A stretch of DNA of 64,000 bases from Epiperipatus broadwayi (taxonomy: Eukaryota; Onychophora; Udeonychophora; Euonychophora; Peripatidae): the NCBI GenBank assembly GCA_028023455.1, contig JAQFVV010012420.1, forward strand, positions 5,971,770 through 6,035,769, in the 5' to 3' direction. Shown piece by piece: positions 10,389 to 21,885 of the stretch; the first letter of the stretch is position 1; each line of letters opens with the position of its first letter. The notes below the pieces were generated by a model, which was not told the DNA's origin, ran no database searches, and was given only the letters and a program-made list of their open reading frames with translations. The translations under genes and the position numbers were made by a program.

Positions 10389-12512
10389 ATGGTAATTAAC
10401 TATTATATAGTCTTTCAATTTGATGAAGTATTTGCAGTTAATTCCTTAACTCTTCTTAACTGTCATTAAATTCAAAAAATTAAATGGAAGCAAACATCAT
10501 CAACTCAATTTCCATGGCTCCTGAAATTTAATGTTAGTTAGCTTGCCTATTATATTAGTTTTATCTCTATTTATTAAAATTGCCCTCCTTAGTTTTTCTT
10601 TTATTATGGTGACTCTCTTCATGAAGAATCTTAATTAACACTTTCAATATCAAATTTAAATTTATATTTACATGTCTTTTCATGACCTAAGAAAACTGAA
10701 GCAGTCATTAAATCATTATTATTTTTACTTTTCACATGCTTTTATAACAATTCATGCTTTTTTAATCTTTTTTCAATACTGCACCTCAATTCACCTACAT
10801 ATGATAACATACACCCACAAAATATTTGATACACAACATTACTTTTCTGGTTGACAGGTATGACATTTTTAGAATTATTCACTAACTTATTAATGTTACT
10901 TGTAACACAAAATTAAACATTAAACACATTCTTATATATATATATTTAAAAAATTTCACTTGAGCATTTGAAATATGTGGAACAGATATACATTTTTTTT
11001 ATTATCAATCTTCAACTCCTTTAAATCATTATAACTTTTTTTTAAATTGACATAAAGTATTGTTAATCTGTTCCTAATCTGTTCAATTTTATAACCAATT
11101 TCAAGCAATTCCTTAGTGAATATCTCAATATTTTTTTAATTTATCACACTGGTAATGACATAATTTTTTATTATGAAACAAAAAAGATCTCAAACTTGCC
11201 ATCTTTTGCATAATTGGTATTTTTGATTTACAATTTACATATTCCTTTTTTTGTAGTGGTTTGATTATTAATTTATAACTTAACATATTATTATCTCTTG
11301 TAATAATAAAATCCAAATATTTAATACTTTTATCCTGTTCCTTTTCAATAGTCCATTTCAAGACATTCAAATTATTTAACTCCTTTATGAGCAAATTTAT
11401 AGTAATGTTATTTCCATAAACAAAAATATCATCCACATATCTTTTGTAAATTTTAATATTTTTAAAAGTACACATAGTATTATTTTCATATGTAGACAAA
11501 ACAAAATTGCAAACTTGTGTAACAACAGGCAGACCCATAGACCAAACTTTAGACATTTTATAATATCCATCTTCAAAAGAAGCAACAATTTTATCATCAA
11601 AAAATTGTAAAGAATCAATAACAAATTTCATCACATATTTACAAACATCTTTATTGTTTAATGCATGTTCAATTATTTTTATGGAATCCATTCTATTAAT
11701 AGAACCATACATTTTTGTCACATCTAATGAAGCAATAACATCATTCTCATTAATCACTATATTTTTAATTCTATCTATGAAGTCAAAGATGACACAATAA
11801 TATTTCCCCAAATCCTAAAAACTTATGTAACAGCTTACCAATACATTTAGAAGTTTGATATATAAATAAATCACCAAAATCAATCATAATTTGCAAAGGA
11901 TTACTTTCTTTATATAACATTATATTTATAAAAATACAAGATCATAAAGTGCAAAAAGGATATATTTTATAGTATACATTATTACTTAAGACTTTATTCT
12001 TAGCTTTTTTTTAAAAATGTTGTTAATAAATTTTATTCTCTGACTGTCCATATTATATTCTTTAATCAAAAAGAAACCATGTTTATCCATTTTCACTTTA
12101 ACTTTGTCAATATACTGACATTTCATCATTAAAGGTATCCATAAGCCTTTATCTTTTTTCAAACAAATCATATTATCATTTTTCAGCTTCTGTTTAAATT
12201 CTGAAATGACCAGTTCCTATGAAAGGACATGTAAATATAAATTTAAGTTTGATATTGAAAGTGTTAAGATTTTTCATGAAGGGAGAAAATGTAATAAATG
12301 AAAAAATAAGGAGGCAATTTTAATAAATAGAAATAAAATGAATGTAATTAATAGACAAGCTGCTAACATTAAACTTCAGGATTCATGGGATTTGAGTTGA
12401 TGACATTTGCTTCCATTTTGTTTTTTTGAATTTAACAACAGTTGAGATGGGTTAAGGGATTAACCAAAACTTTTTCTGAAGATTGAAAGACTGTGTATAA
12501 TAGTTAATTATC
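10389..12512 (-). mobile_element. Penelope-like retroelement, 5'-truncated, with inverted 3' end
   Basis: The minus-strand body (about 12213 down to 10389) carries RT and GIY-YIG coding remnants followed by a 3' non-coding tail. The last roughly 300 bp (10389-10692) occur again as the inverted copy at 12213-12512, joined directly to the 5'-truncated end of the body. Landmarks are the GACATGTAAATATAAATTTAA block at 12229-12249 against its complement at 10652-10672, and the outer edges at 12482-12512 against 10391-10420. PLEs are known to carry terminal pseudo-LTR repeats and to integrate as partial tandem or inverted structures, which fits. The arms are diverged, so the insertion is old. Confidence 0.75.
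10650..12213 (-). pseudogene. Penelope-like element polyprotein: RT plus GIY-YIG endonuclease
   Basis: The longest open piece (11811-11125) is a clear RT palm. Motif A is ASLDVTKMYGS with Asp30. The motif-B position has SMGLPVVTQVCNF, where PLEs usually have GSPLSP. Motif C is YKRYVDDIFVYG with the two Asp at residues 127-128, then the downstream IKYLDFIITRDN block. Upstream, 12171-11986 gives the 'CLKKDKG' pre-palm segment in a separate open piece. Downstream, minus-strand 10854-10700 reads VVYQIFCGC...SYVGEL...EKRLKKH. These are the GIY-YIG core tyrosines, the Cys pairs and the helix Arg of PLE endonucleases, after an in-frame stop region. The catalytic motifs survive, but stops and frameshifts separate the RT and EN parts. 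This is a dead copy of a telomerase-related retroelement. Confidence 0.8.
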
Positions 12513-14558
12513 ATCATGTTTATTATTTTTATTGTTATTACAATAGTTTTAATTAACAGACATTTTATTTATACATAATGTAAAAGGGGGTTGCCATGAC
12601 AACAATTGAGATTGTTGATTGTTATTGATAGTGGAATTGTCTTAGAGTTGACTAATGATTATATGTATATAAAGTTTAAAAGGTGCTCATTTATAAAAGT
12701 ATAGTTAATGATGGCAACTTAGATTTGTCAAACATATTCACAAACTTTAGCTAAATTCCAGAATTTTTTTTGAAAGTTTGTGTTTTATTGAATAAGATCT
12801 AAAGTATTTTACATGATTTTAAGATTCATTTTCTGGATTATAAATATGTAATAAAAATTTCTCAGATTTTTATTTATTACTGAAAGTTTTAAAATAATTA
12901 TTTATATACTTCATAGTACTATTTTTTATATTTATATATAAATGATAAATAGATTATAGAAATAAAACATGTTTTTAAATAATTTTAACTATCTCAAAGC
13001 TTTTGTATAACTAATGTTTACATGTGAATGGAAGAATATTTATAATTTTACAAAATGTATAATTAATTTTTATATAGTTCTAATTTTTTTTATTAAACAT
13101 TTTTATTATTTTTAATTATATTATTAATCTTGAGAACTATCTTAATCTTAGAGTCAATACTTTTATATATAGTGCATTTACACTCATGGTACCTCTCTTG
13201 CAGCTATTTGTAATGTTCATTTGTCTGTCTTGTGTTTATTTAATGGTAAAACTGAAACTAGAATGACATTGATTTATTAATTTAAAAAAATCTGAAGATT
13301 TCAGTATCATACAGAGAATCTAATACAAATAAACTGAAAATCCCACTGATTGTAGTTTCTTTATTCGTGGGTGCCAAAAGTGCTTGGGAGAGTTTTTAAA
13401 ATTGCTAATCTTTTTTGAGTTTAAAAGAAAAATTATACATTTATCATAGTTTATTTACATATTTATGATTAGTTTTACAAAATATTTATAAAATATTTAT
13501 TTTTTGACAAGAGTATTGTGATTAGATTCTGCTTTTATGCAAAAATACTTATTTTTAATAAAGTAGGAAGTTTGTAATTGGATGAAAAGGAACATATCTT
13601 ATAATCACTTGAGCTGTTATCTTTTTAAAAAAAATCATAAGTGTAATTTTACATTTTAAAATATAATATGATTGTTTTATGAGTTTTTAATAATAATTTA
13701 TTCAGGTTTTAAAAATTAAGTCAAAATAAATTTAATTTTATTTGTAATATATGTTTATTGGTTATCACAAAATAACAAAATCTATTATTCTGATTATGTA
13801 TTTCAGTTTTTTTTTCTATACTTATGAAACTGAAATATTATTTTTAATTATCATTTGTAAATTTATATTTCTAAAAAATAATTTGGACATTTAATCCAAA
13901 TGGCCGTTAAAGGCTGGCAAAAAATATGTACATTTGAAAGATTAATAATGCATAAAAATGTATTGCTTTATGTGATAAAAAATGTGTAAAGATACTGACA
14001 GACAGTATACAAACTATTACTGATGATGATCAAGTGTTAATACCCTAACACTTAAAAATAGTCTCTGGTTCTAAGAAATTTACATTCACTGAGGATTAAT
14101 AATTATAATAATAAATATTGTTGCTATATTATGATTATTGTCATTATTACCAATTAAAAACTAAAAAGGCCATTCAACTCCAAAAAAAAAATAATAATAA
14201 TGTGCAGAAATATGTAGATAACAAATCTAAATTAATCCATCCAACATATGTACTATAATTTTATATATTTATGTCAAATACATTTGATATTTATATATAT
14301 ACTTAATAACTCTTTAAATGCTGACTATATTAATGCAATACTCTCTACTCTCAAAGTCTTCTACATCACAGACTAAAAATGAATCCACTTTTGTCTGTAA
14401 ATTGGATAACATTGGGAGTAAGATAATATTTCTGGAGAATAGCCAGTACATGGAAGTTTATCATTCTAAGTGTTAGATATTTATGAGTTCTGTAAAGTTC
14501 TATCTTCTACATATACATATGTTGATATGATTTTCACAGGTTGCATATATAAAAGACA
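12513..14558. other. A+T-rich DNA, no gene seen
   Basis: There are many short A/T runs. No reading frame, tRNA-like box or inverted-repeat boundary could be supported. The PLE on the left and the PLE on the right frame this stretch. Confidence 0.4.
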
Positions 14559-14599
14559 TATTTTGTGGGTTCATCCATGTTAAAAAATTTAAATACTGA

Positions 14600-14650
14600 T
14601 ATACCAACATTTCGACTTGATCACACAAGTCATCTACTGAGTGACAAAAG
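14600..14650 (-). ncRNA. Hammerhead-ribozyme-like core in PLE terminal repeat (degenerate)
   Basis: On the minus strand the inverted PLE terminal copy reads TAGATGA, a CTTG/CAAG stem with a short loop, then TCGAAATGTTGGTA. This is the order of a hammerhead core: CUGAUGA, stem II, GAAA, short stem III, cleavage-site UH. PLE terminal repeats are known to carry hammerhead motifs. Two of the seven CUGAUGA positions are changed (C3 and U4), so activity is doubtful. The other arm (15524-15545, plus strand) keeps ATGACTTGTGTGATCAAG but has lost GAAA. Confidence 0.5.
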
Positions 14651-14784
14651 ATAGAAAGATGATTGTAGAGGTTCTACAATCACTGATTTGAAAAAAAAAA
14701 CACTATAATGTTTTTTTTTTAAAAAAATCTTTCCAAATAGGAGGAAGTTTGCATGTATCATCTCACTTATTGATACAATCTGGC

Positions 14785-15372
14785 CAAAAGTTTTTTAAAT
14801 AGAGCAATTAACCTTTCAGATAAGTCACATCTGAAAGAAGAAATAAATCATATTAATAGTATTTTATTAGCAAATAGTTATAATAATAAATTTATTTAAA
14901 AAGCCTTATTGCAAGCCCAAAATGAACAAAATAGGAAACAAAATGATGATAAATCAGCTATTGGGATTTGTGTTCCATGTGTAAAAGGAACTGCAGACAA
15001 TATTGGACATATATTAAAACACTATAATATAGATACAACATTTTCTACTCCTCAAAAGATCAGCAATATAATAACCAAGCCTAAGGATTCAATCCCTCTT
15101 GAATATCATGGTGTTTATCAAATCTTATGTGAAAATTGTAAAGCTTCTTACATAGATATGAGTAATCATCACATCAGTGTTAGGAGAGATGAGCATGTAA
15201 TGCAGTTAAACAACACTCATCATCATCAGCACTCTCACTCCATACTATAGATTCAGGTCATAAAATTGATTTTTCTAGTACTAGGATCATATCCAGATGT
15301 GATAATCTCTACCAGTGCAAAATTAGAGAAGCCATTGAGTTACTTAAAAGACCAGATTGTATCAATAAGTGA
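14785..15372 (+). pseudogene. PLE C-terminal region with GIY-YIG endonuclease, truncated
   Basis: The body starts mid-protein with FLNRAINLSDKSHLKEEIN, typical of the PLE linker between RT and endonuclease. An in-frame TAA follows at about 14897, then a 113-codon open piece (14909-15250). The open piece carries a VPCVKGTADNIGHILK motif and the GIY-YIG core: GVYQI, then CENC, SYID and the helix VRRDEH. In the known fold, the first two tyrosines and this Arg line the active site, and the usual YIG is YID here. The frame breaks near 15232. The remaining C-terminus continues in the next frame (HTIDSGHKIDF, then REAIELLKRPDCINK) to a stop at about 15371. Compared with a full PLE, the whole RT is missing. 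Confidence 0.8.
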
Positions 15373-15647
15373 GATGATATATGAAAACTTCCTTCCATTT
15401 GGAAAGATTTTTTTAAAAAAACATTCTTAATTTAACATTTTTGCTATTGGTGGAAGTTTAATGTTTTTTCAAATCAGTGATTGTAGCGCTTCTACAATTG
15501 TCTTTCTACCTTTTATCACCAAGTAAATGACTTGTGTGATCAAGCATTGATATATCAATACTTAAATTTTTTAACACGGATGAACCCGCAAAATGTTTTA
15601 TATATATATATAAAGAAATAGTAAAACAGAGTTTAAATATGTTTATT

Positions 15648-16242
15648 GAATTATTATACCAAGTATACTTTCAACACTTTCATATTCTATTCATAATTAT
15701 TCTGCTGAAAAAAAAAAAACAATTTTTACTAATTTGAATACTATTTGTTCTTGGTTCATTACATATTCATTTTTTTGTAATAAACCATGTCTCTTTAGTA
15801 GTTTTGCATTTGCAATCATTTCTCTTTTTGCACATTATCTTAACACAACTTGGATCACAGTTGTGGCCATGCTCCTTTTCATGATTATAGAAGACCAATG
15901 TATTAATAGCATCAGATTTTATATGTGACTTTCTATACATTAGAGAAAGCTGCATCATTGCAGAAAGTCACAGATAAAATCCAATGCCACTAATACATCA
16001 GTATTTTACAATCACAAAAGGAAACATAACCATAGTTTTTGATCCAAGTTGTGTTAAAATAATGTACAAAGAAAGAAATGTTCATAAATGTAAAATCAAA
16101 GAGGCATGGCTGTTTGCAAAAAATGAATATGTAATGAGCCAGAGAGCAAATAGTATTCAAATCATCAACAAATAAGTCTTTTAAAAGAATAACCATGAAT
16201 ATGATGCAAAGATGTTGAAAGTATAGTTGGTGATAATAATTC
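15648..16242. repeat. 0.6-kb inverted repeat with similar peptides in both arms
   Basis: The arms are 15648-15936 and 15962-16242 with a 25-bp loop. Outer edges pair at 15658-15672 with 16212-16226; inner edges pair at GTGACTTTCT (15927) with its complement at 15962. Read outward from the loop, both arms translate to related short peptides containing DPSCVKIM, then K.RN...KCK, then KE.W. The left arm on the minus strand has CKKRNDCKCKTTKETW; the right arm on the plus strand has YKERNVHKCKIKEAWL. I do not recognise the domain. It may be a palindromic remnant of a transposable-element ORF, with no intact gene. Confidence 0.6.
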
Positions 16243-16445
16243 ACTCTGATTTAGAATTTTTTTTTATATTAGTATAATAATTATGGCAAAGTATCAAGAT
16301 ATATTTCTATTCTAAATTTTTATTGATGTTTTATTCAGTCTATATCACTGGATAATTAATACTATAAACAATAATTCATGAAAGATTATAATATTAGTAT
16401 TTAATTGGCTTTCAGAACATTGCCATAATTTTCAGTACTTTTTTT

Positions 16446-18360
16446 GGTGCTGATTTAAAGTGTGCTTACTGCTATTTTGAAGTCTATGGACCACCAAAAA
16501 CTACTGCTGCTACATCCAAGTAATAAATGACATCAAATAATCTGCATGGGGTTGTTTGGATGTGTCAGCATTGTTTTTGGTAATGAATGCCATATAAATA
16601 CTAAAAGCTTATTACTTTTACATTGCAAATGTTATTACAATAATAATTGCACAAAATAACAAAGTATGTGAGGAGGGGAAGGATGTTTTCAACAATACAA
16701 AGTATCTTCCAAAAGATGCAGAAGTATGATCATATTAAAAGCTCTAAAGTATGAATTTTATTTACAATATATGCCTATAACCACATGTTAAAATAATGTA
16801 AAATTGATCAAACTAAGCTTATAATTTTGAAATACTAAAATATTATTAACTTCTAAAATTTGAACTTTATTACACAGAATGATAATGAGTGCAGTCTAAA
16901 TACTAAATGTTTATAACTTCTAAAATATGAATTTTATTACAATAATGATGGTGCAAAGTGCATGTGGGGAGCAAAATACAAAGTATCATCCAAAAAATGA
17001 AGAACTCTGATCAAATAAAGCTTATAATTTCAAAAAACTAAAAGCTTATAAATATGAATTATATTACAATATATGGCCATAAGCACTTGTTGAAATAATG
17101 TAAAATTGATCATACCAAACTTATAATTTCAAAAAACTACAAGCTTATAAGTTCTAAAATACAAATTATATTACAATATATGCCCATATTCATATGAAAT
17201 AAAGCATATTAATTTTGCAATTAATAGAATTTTTTCTTACCAGAAAGAAACTCCGATGTTGCATACTTCCTTTGTCCCATGTAATTAGAAACAAAAATGG
17301 AGATAAGAAAAATAACATTGTTCACATTTGCTCTGCTGACATGGATATTGGATCTACACTTGACCAAATGAGGTCCTTGTAGATTCTTGAAATTAATAAT
17401 AATCTATATATCTATTTATATAATTTTCTATTTATTACCATCAAAGTGTTTTATCATCAACCAATGAACACAGAAACATGTTTAAAAAAAATACAGATTT
17501 GAATAAGAAATTGATTATTTCAAATGTAAAAGAGGTATTGGATTTTAAATAAGATAAACACTAACCTTTTCATCATCAATAGGTAGGGTTAGCACCTTTG
17601 AGAAATGTAATGAATAAATCTCATTTAGATTCCTTTTATAGCGACATGTGAGAAATTAAGCACACAACATTACTTGCTTTAGTAAGAAAAAATCTGATTT
17701 ATTAATTTTTTATTAATTGTAAAATTAATATTCTTTACTTTAGATAATTATTCTTTTGTTTATTAATTTTTTATTAATTCTAAAATTAATATTCTTTACT
17801 TTAGATAATTATTCTTTTGTCTAATGTTATGATAAAATGTGATTTATTATTAATTGCAGAATTAATATGCTTTGGCAGTTGTTTCTACATTTATTCAACA
17901 TTTGCATTATTTCGACATGTGGTTATAGGCCTATATTGTAATAAAATTTGTATTGGAAGCTTTTAGTATTTTGAAATTATAAGTTTGGTTTGATCAATTT
18001 TACGTTTATTGAACATGTGGTTTTTTTAATTAATATATGTGTCCATTATTTTTTTTTATTTTACTTTTTCTGTTTAAGTATTTTAAATTCATATTTTAAA
18101 ATTATAAAAGCTTTTAGTATTTCAAAATTTGTTCATTCCCATCATTTTTTGTATTTTGTATATTTTAGTCACATGATTTGATCAAGCATAATAGTATGAA
18201 ATTTGTGCTTTAATTTTTTAATTATTTGATGTAAATTGTGATTTTGTAACAAATGGCCATATTGCAACCACGTGTGGATTATTTGATGTCATTTATCACT
18301 TGGATGTGTTAGCGGTCCTTAGAATTCAAAATGGCTATGAGTGCACTCTAAATCAGTACC
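16446..18360. mobile_element. 1.9-kb foldback element, unclassified family
   Basis: The ends are imperfect inverted repeats starting GGTGCTGATTTA (left, 16446) and GGTACTGATTTA (right, minus strand from 18360). Shared blocks follow: a GCCATTTTGAA-type block, a GGACC block and ACATCCAAGT.ATAAATGACATC. The arms continue inward with A+T-rich internal repeats (the AAGCTTATAATTTC-type units near 16816, 17016 and 17126, mirrored near 17960). Both ends are flanked by a run of seven T (16439-16445 and 18361-18367), compatible with a target duplication but uninformative because it is homopolymeric. There is no transposase ORF. The terminus matches that of the large palindrome at 41-46.7 kb, so the two belong together. 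Confidence 0.75.
17699..17820. repeat. Perfect-looking 61-bp tandem duplication
   Basis: Two adjacent copies of a unit built on TTTATTAATTTTTTATTAAT and ending in GATAATTATTCTTTTG lie in the interior of the 1.9-kb foldback element. They differ by about one base, so the duplication is recent relative to the foldback arms. Confidence 0.75.
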
Positions 18361-18929
18361 TTTTTTTCTATATATATATGAAAAATGAGTTTTTAAATTT
18401 GTATTTATAAAAGATAATTATTGGAAAGACAAAATGCTTTGGAAACAAGTATAAAGTGTTTATTACTACTCTACAATAAATATTACAAATACACAAAGGT
18501 AAGATTAAACAAGCTTGTATATCAGAACAATTAGATATAATTAAATACTTGTTTTGATAATTATGATTCTCAATTGTAAATTATAATATTTTTTTATTTT
18601 TCTATTTTTTTTTATAGAGTATAAATCTTGAAACACTCAGTAATTTTGTTTAGTTTTAATTTATATGTATATATATGGGAAGAACTAGATATTAAAAAGG
18701 ATTTGCTTGCTTATTTATTTTGTATTTTGTTTTATTTTATCAAAGATTCAACTATGAGTATAGCTAGATAAATGTTATCTTTTAACCAAAAATTCAATAG
18801 TTTTTCAAGGACTCAATTGTCAATGGACATTTTATATTTTGATCAGATGTTCATCTTTTTATAAAGCAGTGATTTATTATAAACATTTGTTTTGGAATAA
18901 TTACTGTATTTGTTTAGTCTAGACTTTGG
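18361..18929. other. A+T-rich DNA, no gene seen
   Basis: TA-rich runs occur at 18371-18381 and 18664-18676. No coding or repeat signal can be supported. Confidence 0.4.
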
Positions 18930-18937
18930 TTCTGGAG

Positions 18938-19434
18938 CAGGGGTGGACAATTGTTTTGGCTCGGGGGCCACATAAGGTTGGCAGAGGGCCGCATCGAGGG
19001 CCACTTTATGGAAGCGAAGGTTAGCGGAGGGCCACACCTTTTTTCATGACACAATAAACACACTGCTTTATTCCCTGTATTACCAAAGAAATATTTGTTT
19101 CTCCATTCTTCATTAAACACATAACATTCATTACTGATTTTTACATTTTTTCAGAGGGTTCATGGTTTCACTAAAGTTGAAAATGTCTATATTTGCTAAT
19201 GCAAAGACAAAATTGAAATTAACGAGATCAACTGGAAAAGCACTGCACATCGTATCTACACTGTGCATGTGTATTGATGTGGCCAGCCTAGTGGAAAATA
19301 AGAAATGAATATTCAGTCATGCAATGGGAAGGAAATCTCAGTCCAAGGTGGATTTTTCTGATTGTCTTGGCGGGCCACATAAAAACTCTTAGTGGGCCGC
19401 ATGTTGCCCTCAGGTTGCTATTTGCCCACCCCTG
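18938..19434. mobile_element. hAT-superfamily MITE (non-autonomous DNA transposon), 497 bp
   Basis: The left end begins CAGGGGTGGACAA and the right end finishes TTGCCCACCCCTG, forming the hAT-type terminal inverted repeat. The subterminal region on both sides is rich in GGCCGC/GGGCC motifs, as in many animal hAT elements. A perfect 8-bp target-site duplication TTCTGGAG flanks the element (18930-18937 and 19435-19442), and 8 bp is the hAT hallmark. No transposase is encoded; open stretches on the minus strand inside it are incidental. Its G+C content is far above the surroundings. Mobilisation would have needed a transposase from an autonomous relative elsewhere. Confidence 0.93.
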
Positions 19435-20807
19435 TTCTGGAGTATATTTTTAGCTTATCTTAATCAAAGATTTGCTCTATGATTGATTGTATCTATATAA
19501 AAGTTTTAATAACCATAAGTAGTTGTCATATCTGATTCTATCAATTTGTAGGAAGGAAATTTGAAACATGGAGAACAGTTAGTTCTGATCACTTCCTCTG
19601 AATATTATTTATAAATCATAATAATCTAAACTATTTGATATAATTTTAATTATACAATTTAAAACAAATTTTACCACTCTATTGCACTGAAATAAAGTAC
19701 TCTCATTCACTTATTGCTACAACAAGTATTCCATTTAGTATTATATTATAATGCTATATAATTTCTGCTGTTTTGCATTTGTTTTAGCCTTAAATAAATG
19801 TTCCAGGAATTAGAAGGAATGCTTTTAAAAATATTAAGGATGTGATTTTTTTTCTTTGGTCATTTCTAAAATTTGTGAAAACTTCATATTTCTGCTCTTT
19901 CATAATATATTTTTGAGAAATACTTTATCAAAATAAAGCAGAATATTGGGATTAAGATGGAAATAAATTATATCAAGAATATGCAATAAATTTTTGCATT
20001 TTAAAATATAAATTTAAATTCAAGAGTTCTCTTGACAAATTTAATTAATGAGAATTTAGGTATACAAATATTAAATTATCTTCTTTAAAGACTGCTGAAT
20101 TTTTTTAACAACTTTGGTAGTAATTTTTAATCGTTTCTTTAATTTGAGATGGATTACATCTAGATTGTAAATGATTTTTGTAGTAGATGCAATACTAGTT
20201 GCATGTAATAAAGATGTTTCTATGAGTGTTTAACTTTTTGCATATTATTTTCATCAAATAATTGTCTTTTATTAATTTCTGAGTGTATGACTGTTGTAAA
20301 ATTCTATTTATATTTTCAGATAAAATATTTTTATGTTTCATTTTTTAATTTAACATTATTTTTCAATATTTTTATAATACTTTAAATGAAAAAGTAACAT
20401 TTCATAGTTATAGAAAGATATTAACGTTTTTTAGTTATTTCAGAGAAATGTTTAGATTGAGGGGGGGGGGGTAATTTTTGAGGTTTTTAATTTCAAATGG
20501 TTTGATTTATTGTATTTTAAAAACTTTTTCTTAATTATCTGGTTTACTTTTAAGAGGAATTGATGTATAAAAAATGAGTTCTATTTGTTATTATAGTTTG
20601 TTGTTTTATAATAATTTTTTATAACGTTAAATTATCAACTAAGACTTCTATTTCTATATTGTTATTTGGCTTAGAACTTTTCTGTGTGTCTGCTTTGAAC
20701 TGTTTATCGAGAGAAATTCTTTTTATATAATCTTTTCTAACAACCTTTATAATTTCACGCAAGATTGTATTTCGTAAATGCTTATTTAATTATCTTGTTT
20801 TTGTCCT

Positions 20808-20880
20808 GCCTGCTTAGTTCAATGTAAGAGCGTTAGATTTGACAACTAAAAATTCCTAAATCAAGGCGCAAGTTTTTTTT
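20808..20880 (+). repeat. Possible tRNA-derived SINE fragment
   Basis: The sequence CTTAGTTCAATGTAAGAGCG resembles a tRNA D-arm/A-box. An anticodon-arm-like hairpin and a degenerate B-box (CCTAAATCAAGG) follow, then a T-run. Only the A-box part is reasonable, so this is weak. Confidence 0.25.
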
Positions 20881-21547
20881 TTTTTTAGTGCTCGAAAACA
20901 TCGCATATTCATTTTTACTTTTTAAAATTTTGAAGATGAAAGAATGCATTCATCTGTTACAAAGCATAAAAGAAACTTTCTTTTAATTATATTGTCAGTT
21001 GTCAACTTTATATATATATATCACCCAGATCCTAATTAACTGATATAAAATGTCATTTGAATATACCGCACTATTATCTACTTGCACATATTGTTAGGAA
21101 AAGATTTCCTTATTATTTCAAAAATTAAAAATTGCAAAACAAATTGTTTACGCTTTTTTGTTATTAATACTTTAATAAAATCAATATTTATTTAATTTAA
21201 ATACATAATTTAAAATTATATCCGAAAGCCTTAAAGTGCAACAAAGAAAATATTTTTATAAAGGATTTATATAAATATAAACTCCATTAGCAATTAGTAT
21301 TTCAACATTTTTTATGAAACATTTTTGTAAATATTTGTAAAACACACACAAAATATTTTTTAATTTTAGTTTTTTATTTCCATTTTGTCAATATAATATA
21401 TGATAAAAATTCTAAGAAGTATTGAATTTTACCATTAATATTTTTACTCTTCTATATTTAATGTGATAATGCTGGATAAAAAGAACAAATTAAAACTACA
21501 AAATGAAAATACTAATTATGCAGAATACAGCTATAGGTATCTATTTA

Positions 21548-21564
21548 CACACACACACACACAC
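21548..21564. repeat. (CA)n microsatellite
   Basis: An uninterrupted CA repeat of about eight units. Confidence 0.9.
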
Positions 21565-21811
21565 ATATCGGGATATTATATGAAATTAGAGCATCGAAAG
21601 TGATAGAACTAAATAAAGCCCTACATTGGATTTTGATCTTTAGAGTTGACCACTCTATCATTGCACTATGTAATGTAATCTAATAATTTGATAATTTGCA
21701 TTAGAATATAATTAATAATTCAGATGTAATAAAATATTTTTAGAAAACTAAGCTAAGATTAATCATAATCAGTCATGTTGGCTTGAAAATAGAAAATCAT
21801 CTAATAATTTA

Positions 21812-21885
21812 ATAATAATTAGAGGGATTTGAACTCAGGATTTTTTAGTCTGAATACCACTCCATCTTAAGCAACCAATACACAT
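21812..21885 (-). repeat. tRNA-like SINE copy
   Basis: On the minus strand a good pol-III B-box, GAGTTCAAATCCCTC, lies about 45 nt downstream of an A-box-like TTGGTTGCTTAAGATGG. An A/T tail with TAATTATTATTAA follows. This is the layout of a tRNA-derived SINE head with an A+T-rich tail. The copy at 22.4 kb shares the B-box spacing and a similar tail. Confidence 0.45.

Larger units (their letters stand above)
14559..15596 (+). mobile_element. Penelope-like retroelement 3' fragment with inverted terminal copies
   Basis: A plus-strand PLE C-terminal fragment (about 14785-15372) and its 3' tail (to 15596) are preceded by an inverted copy of the last roughly 230 bp (14559-14784). The arms match from the outer GGTTCATCC..GTTAAAAAATTTAA block inward, through a CTACAATCACTGATTTG block (14678-14694 against 15469-15485), to the final codons of the ORF (14765-14784 against 15353-15372). 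The architecture is the same as in the 10.4-12.5-kb element. The inverted copy is not just the non-coding tail: it includes the last coding codons, and the junction lies immediately before the truncated body. Confidence 0.8.

Noticed and set aside
20460-20471. G-run as a regulatory or G-quadruplex site
   Set aside because: A single homopolymer; other G/C runs (26467 and 42445) have no shared context.
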